Assembly: GCA_946902875.1 (NCBI GenBank) | Contig: OX336336.1 | Span: forward strand, 27,607,558-27,671,557 | Origin: Nematopogon swammerdamellus | Taxonomy: Eukaryota; Arthropoda; Insecta; Lepidoptera; Adelidae | Reading direction: 5' to 3' | DNA: 64,000 bases | In this document: in pieces, positions 52,101 through 62,740 of the stretch | How the letters are laid out: the number at the start of each line of letters is the position of its first letter | How positions within the stretch are numbered: the first letter of the stretch is position 1 | Program-made: the position numbers and the translations under genes | Notes under the pieces: generated by a model | What the model saw: only the letters and a program-made list of their open reading frames with translations | The model's database searches: none | Told to the model about the DNA's origin: nothing

Positions 52101-55100
52101 CCACACCAACAATACCTATTTAGGGACAGTGTAGATTTCCATTCCAAATGAGTTTCCTTCCACTGTCCTTTTATCGTTAGGTTAGTTCTACTATATTAAC
52201 ATTCTTACTTTAGTTAAACTACCTACCATACCTACCACACCAACAATACCTATTTAGGGACAGTGTAGATTTCCATTCCAAATGAGTTTCCTTCCACTGT
52301 CCTTTTATCGTTACGTTAGTTCTACTATATTAACATGCTTACTTTAGTTAAACTACCTACCATACCTACCACACCTACCATACCTACCACACCTACCATA
52401 GTACCTATTTAGGGACGGTGAAGATTTCCATTCCAAATGAGTTTCCTTCCACCGTCCTTTCATCGTTAGGTTAATTCTACTATATTAACATTCTTACTTT
52501 AATTAAACTACCTACCATACCTATTTAGGGACAGTGTAGATTTCCATTCCAAATGAGTTTCCTTCCACCGTTCTTTTATGGTTAGGTTAGTTCTACTATA
52601 TTAACATGCTTACTTTAGTTAAACTACTTACCATACCTACCACACCTACCATACCTATTTAGGGACGGTGAAGATTTCCATTCCAAATGAGTTTCCTTCC
52701 ACCGTCCTTTTATGGTTAGGTTAGTTCTACTATATTAACATGCTTACTTTAGTTAAACTACTTACCATACCTACCACACCTACCATACCTATTTAGGGAC
52801 GGTGAAGATTTCCATTCCAAATGAGTTTCCTTCCACCGTTCTTTTATGGTTAGGTTAGTTCTACTATATTAACATGCTTACTTTAGTTAAACTACTTACC
52901 ATACCTACCACACCTACCATACCTATTTAGGGTCAGTGAAGATTTCCATTGTAATTGTGTTTCCTTCCACCGACCTTTTATGGTTAGGTTAGTTCTACTA
53001 TATTAACATGCTTACTTTAGTTAAACTACCTACCATACCTACCACACCTACCACACCTATTTAGGGACAGTGAAGATTTCCATTCCAAATGAGTTTCCTT
53101 CCACCGTCCTTTTATCGTTAGGTTAGTTCTACTATATTAACATTCTTACTTTAGTTAAACTACCTACCATACCTACCACACCTACCACACCTATTTAGGG
53201 ACAGTGTAGATTTCCATTCCAAATGAGTTTCCTTCCACCGTCCTTTTATCGTTATGTTAGTTCTACTATATTAACATGCTTACTTTAGTTAAACTACCTA
53301 CCATACCTACCACACCTACCATACCTATTTAGGGACAGTGAAGATTTCCATTCCAAATGAGTTTCTTTCCAGCGTCCTTTTATCGTTAGGTTAGTTCTAC
53401 TATATTAACATTCTTACTTTAATTAAACTACCTACCATACCTATTTAGGGACAGTGTAGATTTCCATTCGAAATGAGTTTCCTTCCACCGTTCTTTTATG
53501 GTTAGGTTAGTTCTACTATATTAACATGCTTACTTTAGTTAAACTACCTACCATACCTACCACACCTACCATACCTATTTAGGGACAGTGTAGATTTCCA
53601 TTCCAAATGAGTTTCCTTCCACCGTCCTTTTATCGTTATGTTAGTTCTACTATATTAACATGCTTACTTTAGTTAAACTAACTACCATACCTACCACACC
53701 TACCACACCTATTTAGGGACAGTGAAGATTTCCATTCCAAATGAGTTTCCTTCCACCGTTCTTTTATGGTTAGGTTAGTTCTACTATATTAACATGCTTA
53801 CTTTAGTTAAACTACCTACCATACCTACCACACCTACCATAGTACCTATTTAGGGACGGTGAAGATTTCCATTCCAAATGAGTTTCCTTCCACCGTCCTT
53901 TTATCGTTAGGTTAATTCTACTATATTAACATTCTTACTTTAATTAAACTACCTACCATACCTACCACACCTACCATACCTATTTAGGGACAGTGTAGAT
54001 TTCCATTCCAAATGAGTTTCCTTCCACCGTCCTTTTATCGTTATGTTAGTTCTACTATATTAACATGCTTACTTTAGTTAAACTAACTACCATACCTACC
54101 ACACCTACCACACCTATTTAGGGACAGTGAAGATTTCCATTCCAAATGAGTTTCCTTCCACCGTCCTTTTATCGTTAGGTTAGTTCAAGTAATAATGTTA
54201 ATATATTGCGTCACCAACGCAATATCTTAACGTCGTGTAGTAGTGTAGTAGAACCAGGTATGAGCGCCGCTCCGGCGCGCTGCTGCCGCCGCCTAACGCG
54301 GTCGGCGCGCCGAACCGAGCGCGGTCAGTAAGTTCGATCACTCCGAAATAGACTTTTCGAAGAAAAAAAAAATGTGAAATAACACAAAACGATATTGTCT
54401 TGGTGATCAACTCGGGCTCTACCATTAAAATAGTTGCAAATTTAATGAATAAATATGTAGAATCATCTTTGTCTTGGACACGCTCTGCAATACCTTGTAT
54501 ATTTTTATTGCAATGCATATTTTTGTAACTTTGTCGATTATTTCTTTATGCAGATTAGCTATGAGAAAAAAAAAACTAATCATTTGGTCTCAATTTGTTT
54601 TCTAAAAATTTAAAAAAGGTCCCTTTTACAATGCAGCCTTACAAGATCAAGCTGCCGACAACGCCGCCGCTGCCGGCAACTCCACCGCTGCCGACAATTT
54701 TGAGTCGGCACGCTGCCGCCGAACAGGAGGTTATCGGCGCTCATATCTAAGTAGAACTAACCGAACCTACTTAACCTAACTTAGGTTGGGTCAGTGGGGG
54801 TTTCTCTCGCATCCTTTCACTTTGTTCTACAAATTGGAATCAAATTCCCGATGTAGTCCATTGTGACCACTTTTAAGTTTATACTCCCATATTTTTTTTA
54901 TGGAAACTGACACGGTTGGTTACATCACCTACAACATCTGTGATGTCAACCCATAACACCGGGTGACCTAGGTGCCACGTCAGTGCTTCCCTACGGTCGT
55001 CTTCCCTCCCATATCCTCTTCCCAATTTCCTAATTCCTAGTAAAATGAGTCATCGGATCTATGAGCCGGGCCCCTCAGGCCCGTGTAGGTCGTGGCTAGA

Positions 55101-58100
55101 GTTGCCTATCTAACCTACCTAACCTAACCATAAAAGGTCCCGATGCCCAAAACACACGGCCACCCGCCGCTCCCATCCATCCATCCACTGACCGCTCCCA
55201 GGTGTGCTTATGATCACGACCGACAGTCAACCACTGAGCTACCGAGGCCGACAACACACCTTTTTTTATGTAAACCAGCATGGGTGGCTGTGCCGACAGA
55301 CCAATGGTGCAGTCGACAGAGCCAAAATCACCTCTCCTCGCGAAACCACGCTCAGTTAGGTGCCATGCCAGCAGATTTGCGGACAGTTGCTAGGCTGTCT
55401 AGCCCGTTAATACGACGCTTGAAGACACCCAGGTTAAAGGATTCAGGAAATACACTCGCCGGAAGACAGTTCCACACTCTAGCTGTGCGACAAAGAAACG
55501 ATTTAGAGAACCGATGGGTTCTCAAAAGCCCAATGTCAACAACAAAAGGGTGCTGAGTCTCTCTGCGACGAGTCATGCGGAGATAGGACGGGTGGCAGGG
55601 AATAAGGGATGCTAGTTCCACAGAGCAGCGTCCGTGGTAGTATCTGTAAAACAGACTAAGCGAACCCACAAATCGTCTGTGACTCAGAGACTCCAGACCA
55701 TCTGTAAGTTTCGGGTCACCAACAAGACAGATGGCTCGGTGCTGTATCGATACCTTGATCCTATTGATCTCCATCTTGTGAGCGTAGTGTCGCAGGTCGG
55801 TGGCCGGCAGCTTGACGATGTTGCGCTCCATGTGCTGCAGCTGGCCCAGCATGCACTCGAGCTGCTCCTGCCGGTGCGGCAGCAGCTCCGGCGCGAACCG
55901 CTCGTCCAGCCAGGCGGCCTCCAGCGCGCGCAGCAGAGCCTGCGCCGTCACCTGACACACATCTCCATTAACATTGATCCTATTGATCTCCATCTTGTGA
56001 GCATAGTGTCGCAGGTCGGTGGCCGGCAGCTTGACGATGTTGCGCTCCATGTGCTGCAGCTGGCCCAGCATGCACTCGAGCCGCTCCTGCCGGTGCGGCA
56101 GCAGCTCCGGCGCGAACCGCTCGTTCAGCCAGGCGGCCTCCAGCGCGCGCAGCAGAGCCTGCGCCGTCACCTGACACACATCTCCATTAACATTGATCGT
56201 ATTGATCTCCATCTTGTGAGCGTAGTGTCGCAGGTCGGTGGCCGGCAGCTTGACGATGTTGCGCTCCATGTGCTGCAGCTGGCCCAGCATGCACTCGAGC
56301 CGCTCCTGCCGGTGCGGCAGCAGCTCCGGCGCGAACCGCTCGTCCAGCCAGGCGGCCTCCAGCGCGCGCAGCAGAGCCTGCGCCGTCACCTGACAACCCA
56401 TGTCGATTAACATTTATGCCCTTAGTACACCGACGCGTTCGTATGCGGCAGCGAGTTTCTGCAAAACCATTGCGGTAGCGAAACATCTGCGGAATGTTAG
56501 TACACTGCAGTTTTTTCGCAAAGAAATAGCTTAAATTTCATTTTTTTTTTGACGTGATAACGTCACGTCTTATAAATTGATGAACACCGGCTGCACGCAC
56601 GAATAAGTGTCACGTTCCATCTGAGCCTGTGTGTGCAAGCGAGAGCGCGTAACAAACGATAGAGAGGCACAATCGGCCCCAAGCGTCGGCTTGTACACAT
56701 TTATCTCTCTGGTTCTAAAGTACCAGGGCAGCAGATGACGGGCAGTATGACGTTATCACGTAAAACTATCGTCCGTAAACCGACTTTACAGACAACCAAT
56801 TTTTTATGTAATCCGGTATGGGTGGCTGAGTCGGAGGGGCTAAAGCACATGCTCCGACCAGTCAATATCACCTCCGAGAAGGTAGGTGCCATACCGGAGA
56901 CTTCCCTGGATTGCTGGCTATACTGGACTAGAGGAGAACACAACCGAGGCTGCTATGTGGCTATCTTACATCCAGTACGGTGGTACCAACCCAGTCGGCA
57001 ACAATTTGAGCCTACCACCTAGTAAGTGCCAAGGGATCCGATATCATCTGTCCCCGTCTTTTCTTGAATTTTCCTCCATGCCACCTCTTTTTATTTGTAC
57101 GCATTTTTGCAATTCACGTGTCCAACTGCAAATAATTCGGGATAATTTTAAATTAAATTCAACAATATTTCAATATTTTCGGCTTTCATTATGCGAAAAT
57201 CTGTCCGCCCGGGCAGAACGAGCGGTGATGCCTTGCGATGCGAAACACCACTAGCGAAATGTCTGCGCCTGTGTAACGCCCATTTCGCAGTTACCTGCGA
57301 AACAGCACTGACAAGGACGCAACTATCTCATCTCGCTATATGTACCGTGTGGGGCCGGTACTTTAAAAGAATAGCCCCACTGCATCTCTCCCCGTGTATC
57401 TCGTAAAAGGCGACTAAGGGATATAACTCCCTTCTTATATTACTAGGTGGTAGGGTTTAACCCGCCCGGGTTGGTACCACCGCACTGAATGAAAGGTCGG
57501 TCGAAACGGCTATGTAAATAGTTTGTGTTTTCCGTCCAGTTCAGTGTAACTGGCACGACCGAAGGGAAGCACTGACGTGGCACCAAGTTCACCCGGTGTT
57601 ATGGGCTGGCATCACGGATGTTGTAGGTGATGCAGCAAACCGTGTCAGTTTCCATAAAAAAAAATGTACATAGTAGAGTGAGACATAGCATATGCGAAAC
57701 GCTGCCATACAACTTACAGTTTTTTCGTTGTTTCGCTGCTGCGTACGAACGCGTCAGTGTACTAAGGGTGTTCTATGACCCGGAGGTCCTATGTAGCATG
57801 ACACATTTCATTCTTAATTTTTTTTTATGGAAACTCACACGTTTAGCTAGATATAACATGCAACATCCGTTGGATACTCATCTGAATAAAAATAAATACC
57901 TAAGTAACTAAGTGAACCTAAAGTTAATAAGTGAAAAAAAATTTTATATAACTACAGCAATGAACAATTAACTTGATTTAGAAACATCAGCCCAGGCTGC
58001 CTGTCTAAAATAAATAAATAAATAAATAAAACACCTTCGTGAGCTAGGTGACATGTCAGTGCTTCTCTTTGGTCGTTCCGAGCTACACCGAACTGGACGG

Positions 58101-58410
58101 AAACAACGCTCTCTCTAAACATTCAAATCAGGTTATTTAATAACTAACTTGAGAGTCCCAGCACTCACAGCCAGCGCCTCTCGCTTCCCTCTGCCGACAC
58201 CACAACACTCTGATCTCCGACTCTGACACACCAAGAATCAAGATTGAGTCTTCAATAGAACATTCCAAGAGCAGTTCACTATAGAACGCTGCTAACAATA
58301 AAATTTAAACCTAACGTTTTGAATTTCGAATGTGGAATCTGTTATGATGTTACCTCTTCCTCGTCAGACTCGCTAAGCTCTTCATCGATGCCAGCCTCAA
58401 TATCTGCCAT
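46032..58410 (-). CDS. Sld5: GINS complex subunit Sld5 (GINS4), five exons
   Basis: Sld5 is one of four GINS subunits. GINS joins Cdc45 and MCM2-7 to form the replicative helicase in the nucleus. Exons on the minus strand: 58410-58354, 56389-55754 (triplicated; the last copy is 55951-55754), 49524-49357, 48380-48206, 46105-46032. With only the last copy of exon 2 the product is 223 residues, equal to the human length as I recall it. Conserved segments: AWLDERFAPELL, HMERNIVKLP, FVISSYLRTRLQKIEKY, LTPAEYRYAQEYLLNYESH, DLNSHVFVKA and the C-terminal LVKSGKVQLI. Phases match at all junctions. If all three exon 2 copies are kept, the frame stays open and the product is 369 residues. The introns hold a 3-kb satellite, LINE tails and SINEs. 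Confidence 0.94.
46192..46600. repeat. family D copy in Sld5 intron 4
   Basis: Starts about 90 bp upstream (in gene direction) of the exon 5 acceptor with AGGTGTGGAACTAAGCTTGC. Same orientation as the 8645 copy; truncated near CCGTCTACTAAGTTGCA. Confidence 0.7.
46610..47150. other. Sld5 intron DNA, nothing firm
   Basis: AT-rich, with a scrap resembling LINE tails near 46850 (GGCTCCCATGGGCATTCGG). Confidence 0.3.
47160..47478 (-). repeat. SINE-1/SINE-3 mosaic copy
   Basis: Reverse copy in Sld5 intron 4, from the GTCAGGGTTGGCTACATCAC end to CCCCACACGGTACAA. Confidence 0.8.
47600..48165. repeat. CTGT-rich repeat copy in Sld5 intron 4
   Basis: Contains GTGCGAGTTTTACTCGCGCA near 47667, ATTTGTTGTTTCATCCGCCA and GACGGACGGATGGACGGACG, ending with GGCTTAGTAATAGG. 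Its end lies 40 bp beyond the exon 4 donor. Confidence 0.65.
48206..48380 (-). CDS. Sld5: Sld5 exon 4
   Basis: Encodes ASCLDRMPGNMQSFDAGKMA, AHPDLNSHVFVKARETV and DDDDDILVNLE. PDL.S.VF...RE is the start of the Sld5 B-domain. The donor GAAG|GTATGA leaves phase 1. Confidence 0.95.
48805..49312. repeat. SINE-1 pieces followed by a reverse family D copy
   Basis: 48805-48945 and 48950-49065 are two fragments of SINE-1 bodies. 49068-49312 is a reversed family D end (GGAAGCATCCTACAGAATAT to GCTTAGTTCCACACC). A SINE-1 end follows up to the exon 3 donor at 49356. Confidence 0.7.
49357..49524 (-). CDS. Sld5: Sld5 exon 3
   Basis: Encodes FVISSYLRTRLQKIEKYCIT, RGINYLTPAEYRYAQEYLLN and YESHMK. The SSYLR.RL.KIEK and L(S/T)P.E..(F/Y)A.E segments are the most conserved part of Sld5 (A-domain). 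The acceptor is TTCTTTATAG. Phase 0 at both ends. Confidence 0.96.
49564..49862. mobile_element. hAT-type MITE (copy 2), next to Sld5 exon 3
   Basis: Same family as 32421-32720, with ends CACAGAGCAT / ATGCTCTGTG. The duplication GTACATA(C/A) is at 49556-49563 and 49863-49870. Its near end is 39 bp upstream of the exon 3 acceptor in gene direction. Confidence 0.85.
50245..50940 (+). pseudogene. LINE 3' tail split by a SINE-1
   Basis: 50255-50300 and 50790-50940 together match the tail at 2920-3090 (GATTTACCGCGGATGCGTAC and GAACCGGTAAACTCTG). A reverse SINE-1 plus SINE-3 module (50305-50780) lies between them. The piece CAGATCTTT-CTCTACAGAA occurs on both sides as target duplication. Confidence 0.75.
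50305..50780 (-). repeat. SINE-1 with SINE-3 module
   Basis: Poly(T), SINE-1 body in reverse to the head GCTACCGAGGCTGACG, then the SINE-3 module to CCCACACGGTACAA. Same compound order as at 12318-12772. Confidence 0.85.
51022..54190. repeat. about 135-bp satellite with orientation switch
   Basis: Units contain GGTATGGTAGGTGTGGTAGG, TTTAACTAAAGTAAGAATGT and GGAAGGAAACTCATTTGGAA. Three forward units (51022-51420) are followed, after AACCTAACTTAGGTTGGGTC at about 51415-51440, by about 20 reverse units to 54190. Length varies through the 9-bp motif TACCATACC/TACCACACC. It lies inside Sld5 intron 2. Confidence 0.93.
54260..54744. mobile_element. GC-rich-ended TIR element inside the satellite
   Basis: Ends ATGAGCGCCG / CGGCGCTCAT, with GC-rich sub-ends (GCGCGCTGCTGCCGCCGCC) and an AT-rich centre. 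Satellite-type words (GTAGAAC) sit on both sides, a likely 7-8 bp target duplication. No ORF. Confidence 0.65.
54885..55010 (-). repeat. SINE-1 fragment
   Basis: Poly(T) and the SINE-1 end GGAAACTGACACGGTTGGTT, truncated at TACGGTCGT. Confidence 0.75.
55262..55752 (-). mobile_element. 5'-truncated LINE abutting the Sld5 exon 2 donor
   Basis: The minus-strand translation gives IQHRAICLVGDPKLTDGLES, RRFVGSLSLFYRYYHGRCS, FLCRTARVWNCLPASVF and FKRRINGLDSLATVRKSAG, then stop, 3' UTR and CATAAAAAAAGG. It is related to the C-terminus of the intact LINE at 16895. Its truncated start lies within a few bases of the GTATCG donor at 55753-55748. Confidence 0.85.
55754..56389 (-). CDS. Sld5: Sld5 exon 2, in-frame tandem triplication
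   Basis: Three 219-bp units (exon starts at 56389, 56170, 55951). Each encodes VTAQALLRALEAAW, L(D/N)ERFAPELLPHRQE, CMLGQLQHMERNIVKLPATD and LRHYAHKMEIN, and each is preceded by a TGTCAG acceptor. Only the last has a donor (ATCAAG|GTATCG). In the first two the exon runs through 21 codons' worth of intron/acceptor sequence (INVNGDVCQ) into the next copy without a stop. Using 55951-55754 alone yields a normal Sld5. Copies differ at a few bases (D/N, R/Q). Confidence 0.93.
56541..56768. mobile_element. MITE with GACGTGATAACGTCA ends
   Basis: Inverted ends of about 15-17 bp, noncoding interior with AGCGAGAGCGCGTAACAAAC. Lies about 150 bp upstream of Sld5 exon 2 copy 1. Confidence 0.75.
56797..57030 (-). 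repeat. SINE-2 copy, head missing
   Basis: From TTTTTTATGTAATCCGGTAT to CCTACCACCTAGTAAG. The tRNA-like head is absent. Confidence 0.8.
57343..57665 (+). repeat. SINE-1/SINE-3 mosaic copy
   Basis: From TACCGTGTGGGGCCGGTACT to CAGTTTCCATAAAAAAAAA, the same structure as 5723 and 44322. Confidence 0.85.
58354..58410 (-). CDS. Sld5: Sld5 exon 1
   Basis: Encodes MADIEAGIDEELSESDEEE, an acidic start typical of Sld5 N-termini. The donor is GAAGAG|GTAACA in phase 0. The ATG is the first in this frame after the upstream TAG at 58411. Confidence 0.88.
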
Positions 58411-60600
58411 TCTAGATATTCTGCATAAATTTGACTGCGGGACAGGTGTTTGTCGCGTTATTTCGATGAACTTGTTTGTTCGCCGCGACTAGCCTTCGAC
58501 TAGCTAGCCCCTATGGTAATCAGGCAGGGTCTTTCGCCTTGAAGTTCATTCTTACCAATTTTAAGAAATTCGCTATGGTAATTTGGATACCTATTACAGA
58601 GACGCATAAAATAAAATAAAAATTAGAAAATTTTCAAAGTTTTGATACAGAAATTCAGAGAAAATAATCACAAATTCTAAGCAACTTCACATCACACTTT
58701 TCCCGGTTCTTTTGTTTGACAGCTGTCAGTGTGAAGATGGCAGGAAAACATCGACTTTTTTTTTTGTTCTTTTTATCCCTTATTTGGGATAGGCAAAGGT
58801 AATATAGAAAACATTGAAATTTTCTAAAATTCTACATAGATTAGTAACCGATCTAGTTTCATAGACCCATATCCCTAATTTTTTATGCATTGACATATAA
58901 CAATCTTCCTGCCGATTTTCTTCGTACGATTCATACAATGGTAACCACGATAAGTCGTGCAAATATTAGAATTTAATTACCAGTTTTAAAATAAACCTAA
59001 TAACCAATTTATCAACAATCCTACGAGAGTTTGTTTTAAATGTTTTTATTTCCGCTTATTTCTTTAGTTTAAATTTATAGTTAGATTAACCCTTAAGCTG
59101 CAAAAACTTCAGATTCAGATTCAGATTCAGATACCTATTTATTTCGCCATAAAGAACACACAACAATAACAATATTACATTGAGACATATGCATATTCAG
59201 TATGGTTCGTCATCATTTTTTATGATGTCCCGTTCAGTAGTGCAATCTATAAGGAAGAATCGGGTAAGAAACCTTACAGAGCTTTTTTTAAATATAGCTT
59301 ACATACTAAGTTTTCATTATGTTAAATATAACATACTATATCTAAGCAAAAAATTAAAATTACTAAGTCAAAAATATACTCATTAAAAAAGATAATAAAA
59401 TACAAAACAAAGAACATAGGGTTCAGTCAAGTTATTAATAAAATTTGTGTTTATGCATATAAACAATTTGAATTATCAAAGTCAGCAGAATTTTTATTTA
59501 CAGTGTGAAAAAAATTCACTTAACTTATAAAATGGATTGTCTAAGATTGTCTTCAGACATGCTATAGGTACTATTAAGTTTGCATAGTTATATGAAAATT
59601 CATTTAACCTACAATAACTTCCGTAATAAAATTAATATAATAACTGAGTTCCTCCTATTATAGGTCGGAGAAGTATTTTTACTAATTTTCTTCTGTGACT
59701 GACATATCATTTTCTTTTGGAGTACAAAATAAATATACAAAACAATTGTGAGAAACTCCATGTTAGGAAAAAGAACATAAGGTTTCCATCTGTAAATCGA
59801 TGTCAAACATCGATTTAAAATTTTAATCATGCCCATTACTATACATTGACGTTTTATTGTCTATAGCCAAATCCATAGCCAAAATCTGCTAGGAGAAAAA
59901 GTACAAAAACTCAAAACGGAAGCAGAATGTATGGTAAGGTGTAGGTGGATGGTACCTACTGTACTTAGTACTTAGTATGTAGGTAACTGTGTACGAATCG
60001 AAGTTAGTTGGAGTTTGGAGTTGAAAAAGTTGGCAGGAGTACACGAAAAAAAAAAACTGTTACAAGTTAGGCAGACAGTGATATCTTGAGGAGTTAATCT
60101 CATTAGCCTGTTATGCATGAGTACGGGCTCATTGTTATTACTGAAACAGGGTTGTATCTTTTCACGAAAAGCGTTATAATTTCACATCCATCCACGAGAC
60201 GAATATAGCTCACTCGTGCGTGAACCAGTTCATCACAGGAGGTTAGGTACCAACCAACTACTACCCTAGTTAATGAAACACAATACTGAATAACTTTTCG
60301 AGATGTTTTCGGGTTTACTTATCTAAGGTTAGGTTAGAGACATAGAGAAATAATATACGTCTATGGTTAGAGAATATGTGCTACAGCCAGCGAAACGAAG
60401 TCGTAGGAAACATGGAAAAGCTAAAATAGTATACACCAAAGGAGTTAGGTAATTAATTGTACATTCAATACCAGTTTATTTTTCATTATTTAGTACGTAG
60501 GTAGTATTCTGCAATATCCATACCTAGGTACCTAATAAATATTTTGACATTTTCGACAGTTAGGTACCTATGATGAATAGAATAGCTTTCAATAAATTGG
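58411..60600. other. intergenic DNA between Sld5 and the opsin gene
   Basis: Sld5 points left and the opsin right, so both promoters should lie in 58411-62740. No core promoter motif stands out. The stretch is AT-rich, with (AGATTC)n near 59110 and many short frames without motifs. Confidence 0.4.
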
Positions 60601-60639
60601 TTTTATGAGTGTTTCAGGCTCACTTTCAAATATCTACAT

Positions 60640-61690
60640 TTCTGTCTGTATGAGGAATTTGATGAGGAATGAATTGTGGGCAGTGTTGCCGAGTATGGAG
60701 TGGACAGTCACTTGGTGCAAGCACTGAAATCGCTCTATGAGGGTTCTAGGGCTTGCGTCAGGACAAACGGGGCATAAACCGACTGGTTTGACATCTCTAG
60801 AGGGGTCAGACAGGATGTGTGGCGTCATCTTGGCTGATCAATATTAATGGACAGCTGCTTGGCTGATCTGAAAGAATGTGATTGTGGATTAAGAATGGAT
60901 GAGTTAGTTGTGAAATGCCTCTTGTACGCCGACGAACAAGTGATACTTGCGTCGTCGGTGGGCGAGTTGCAGTACACGGTAACTGTTATGGTTGAAGCAT
61001 TTAAAATGAAGGGAATGAAAGTTAATGTAAACAAGACGAAAGTAATGGTACTGGAGAGAAATGAAATAGTGTCCGAATGCGATGTAAGGATTGGGGATGA
61101 GAGACTGGAGCAAGTGAATTAATTTGTATATCTGGGGAATATGTTCACGCGGGATGGAAAATGTAAAGGAGATGTAGAAAAGAAAGTGAAAGCCGGCAAC
61201 CAAGTGAATGGGGCGTTGCACGCTATTATGAATAGCCAAAGCATGTCAACTAGGGCACGTTTGGCATGATGGAGTGCTGGCCCCTACACTTCTGTACGGC
61301 AGTGAAAGTTGGGCATGGCAGACGAAGCATGAAAGCAGGATTAATGCTGTGGAAATGCGCACGTTGAGGAGTATGTGTGGAGTTACAATGAAATATAGAT
61401 TGAGAAATAGTGTAGTGCGGGAGCCCTGTGGGCTGAAAGAAGATATAGTGACAAGGATTGAGAAAGGAACGGGAAGAGTCGCCCGAGACGCACGTACCTG
61501 GAACAGATCGCACATGTGCTCAAAAAGGGTCAAGTGCGTAGTACCCGTAACCGACGAGCATGCATGAAGAACATTATGGGAGTGGAAGAGGCGGCAGAGG
61601 TGTGTCAGGATCGTGGCACGTGGAGATCCGTGGTCCCTGCCTACCCCACCGGGAAACAGGCGTGACGCTATGTATGTATGTATGTTGTCT
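60640..61690 (+). pseudogene. RTE-like LINE, decayed 3' half
   Basis: Frames in sequence give ELWAVL.EYGVDSHLVQAL, SRGVRQG, LYADEQVILASS, VNVNKTKVMVLER, PTLLYGSESWAWQTKHE and RTLRSMCGV. The catalytic YADD box reads YADE, with a frameshift at about 60840 and stops near 61120 and 61268. The 3' end has GTGGAAGAGGCGGCAGAGGT and a (TATG)n tail. Inactive. Confidence 0.85.
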
Positions 61691-62740
61691 GACAATAATT
61701 CCTTAGCTGAACACGTTGAACAAATTCAAAATGATGATGAACATTGCTATTCATACTACAATATCTTAACAAATGAATCGTGCCAACCCTGCTAAAGCAA
61801 ATGTATTGTATGTTAAAAGTAAGGAAGGCTCCGTCTTCGCTCGTATATCTAATTATGAATATCGATTTTTAAGGATGACGCGTGCAATACCTGGCTTCTT
61901 AAACTTATATAAAGACGCCTTCGAGGAAGAAAACTTCGAGTCGCCTTCCGGCAGCCTCGGCAAAACTGGCCGCCCTCGTGAAAATTCGGTTATAACAACA
62001 ACACAAAAAAGTCTGAAGTAGTTCGTGCCAGCGATTTTCTTCAGAACTTTCAATAGCCACTCCGAGGTGCTCATAGCCTGAACCATCTTCAGGTGTGTTA
62101 TTCTTTGATTACATATTATTTGTGTTAATTACTCTTCCTTTAGTTAAATTTATGTAGTTTCATAAAATTAAACTAAAATTAAGAAATATGATAAAACTAA
62201 ACTAAAATAACTTATAAACTAAACCTAAAAAATAAAAAAAAATTAAAATTAAAAGTACCTATAAATAATATATTTCATTTAAATTTGACAGAGTCGCTGC
62301 ACCGGTGCAGCGACTCTGTATTAGGTTTGACGATATTGTATTAGGTTTTATGGAATTAATATATTTGTGAATTGAGATATAATGTAGTTTCATTCCTTTC
62401 TTACAAATAATGGTCTTCAATTGGCGTGAACAAATTTCCTTGTGACCTTTTTGTCTATCTCACGGCGCCTCACTGAGCGTAGTTTTGCAAGATGTGTTAT
62501 TGACTGTGCCACACTGTCTTCATTCAACTGACTGTTGGGCACAGTGAAGCATGCCGGTTCTCTGTCTGTAAAATAAACATTTACTCTCTAAATCCAAATC
62601 TCCTCAGAGTAAGGTAGGTACTTGATTTACACAGGTATTTGATACTCTGTCGATCCATTGTTATAAGTACCAACATTTTAATATTTTGCCAAATTAGTGC
62701 TGCATCCATAGATTTGCATTTCAAATGTATTGTATTGCAG
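61691..62740. other. upstream region of the opsin gene
   Basis: No repeat identified apart from an AT-rich tract near 62150-62280 and a palindrome AGAGTCGCTGCACCGGTGCA around 62291. An 82-codon frame at 61773 is unassigned. An untranslated first opsin exon may lie here. Confidence 0.35.

Larger units (their letters stand above)
56405..57780. mobile_element. inverted segments enclosing several insertions
   Basis: CTTAGTACACCGACGCGTTC at 56410 matches in reverse GAACGCGTCAGTGTACTAAG at 57750. Between them: a 228-bp MITE (56541-56768, ends GACGTGATAACGTCA / TGACGTTATCACGT), a SINE-2 end (56797-57030) and a SINE-1/SINE-3 mosaic (57343-57665). They are probably the two ends of one old element in Sld5 intron 1. 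Confidence 0.6.

Noticed and set aside
55634..56410. 258-codon plus-strand frame over the Sld5 triplication
   Set aside because: Antisense of the triplicated exon. The minus strand has the conserved Sld5 residues and splice sites.
61773..62021. 82-codon plus-strand frame upstream of the opsin gene
   Set aside because: Normal-looking composition but no motif I recognise and no splice context tested. Kept only as unassigned sequence.
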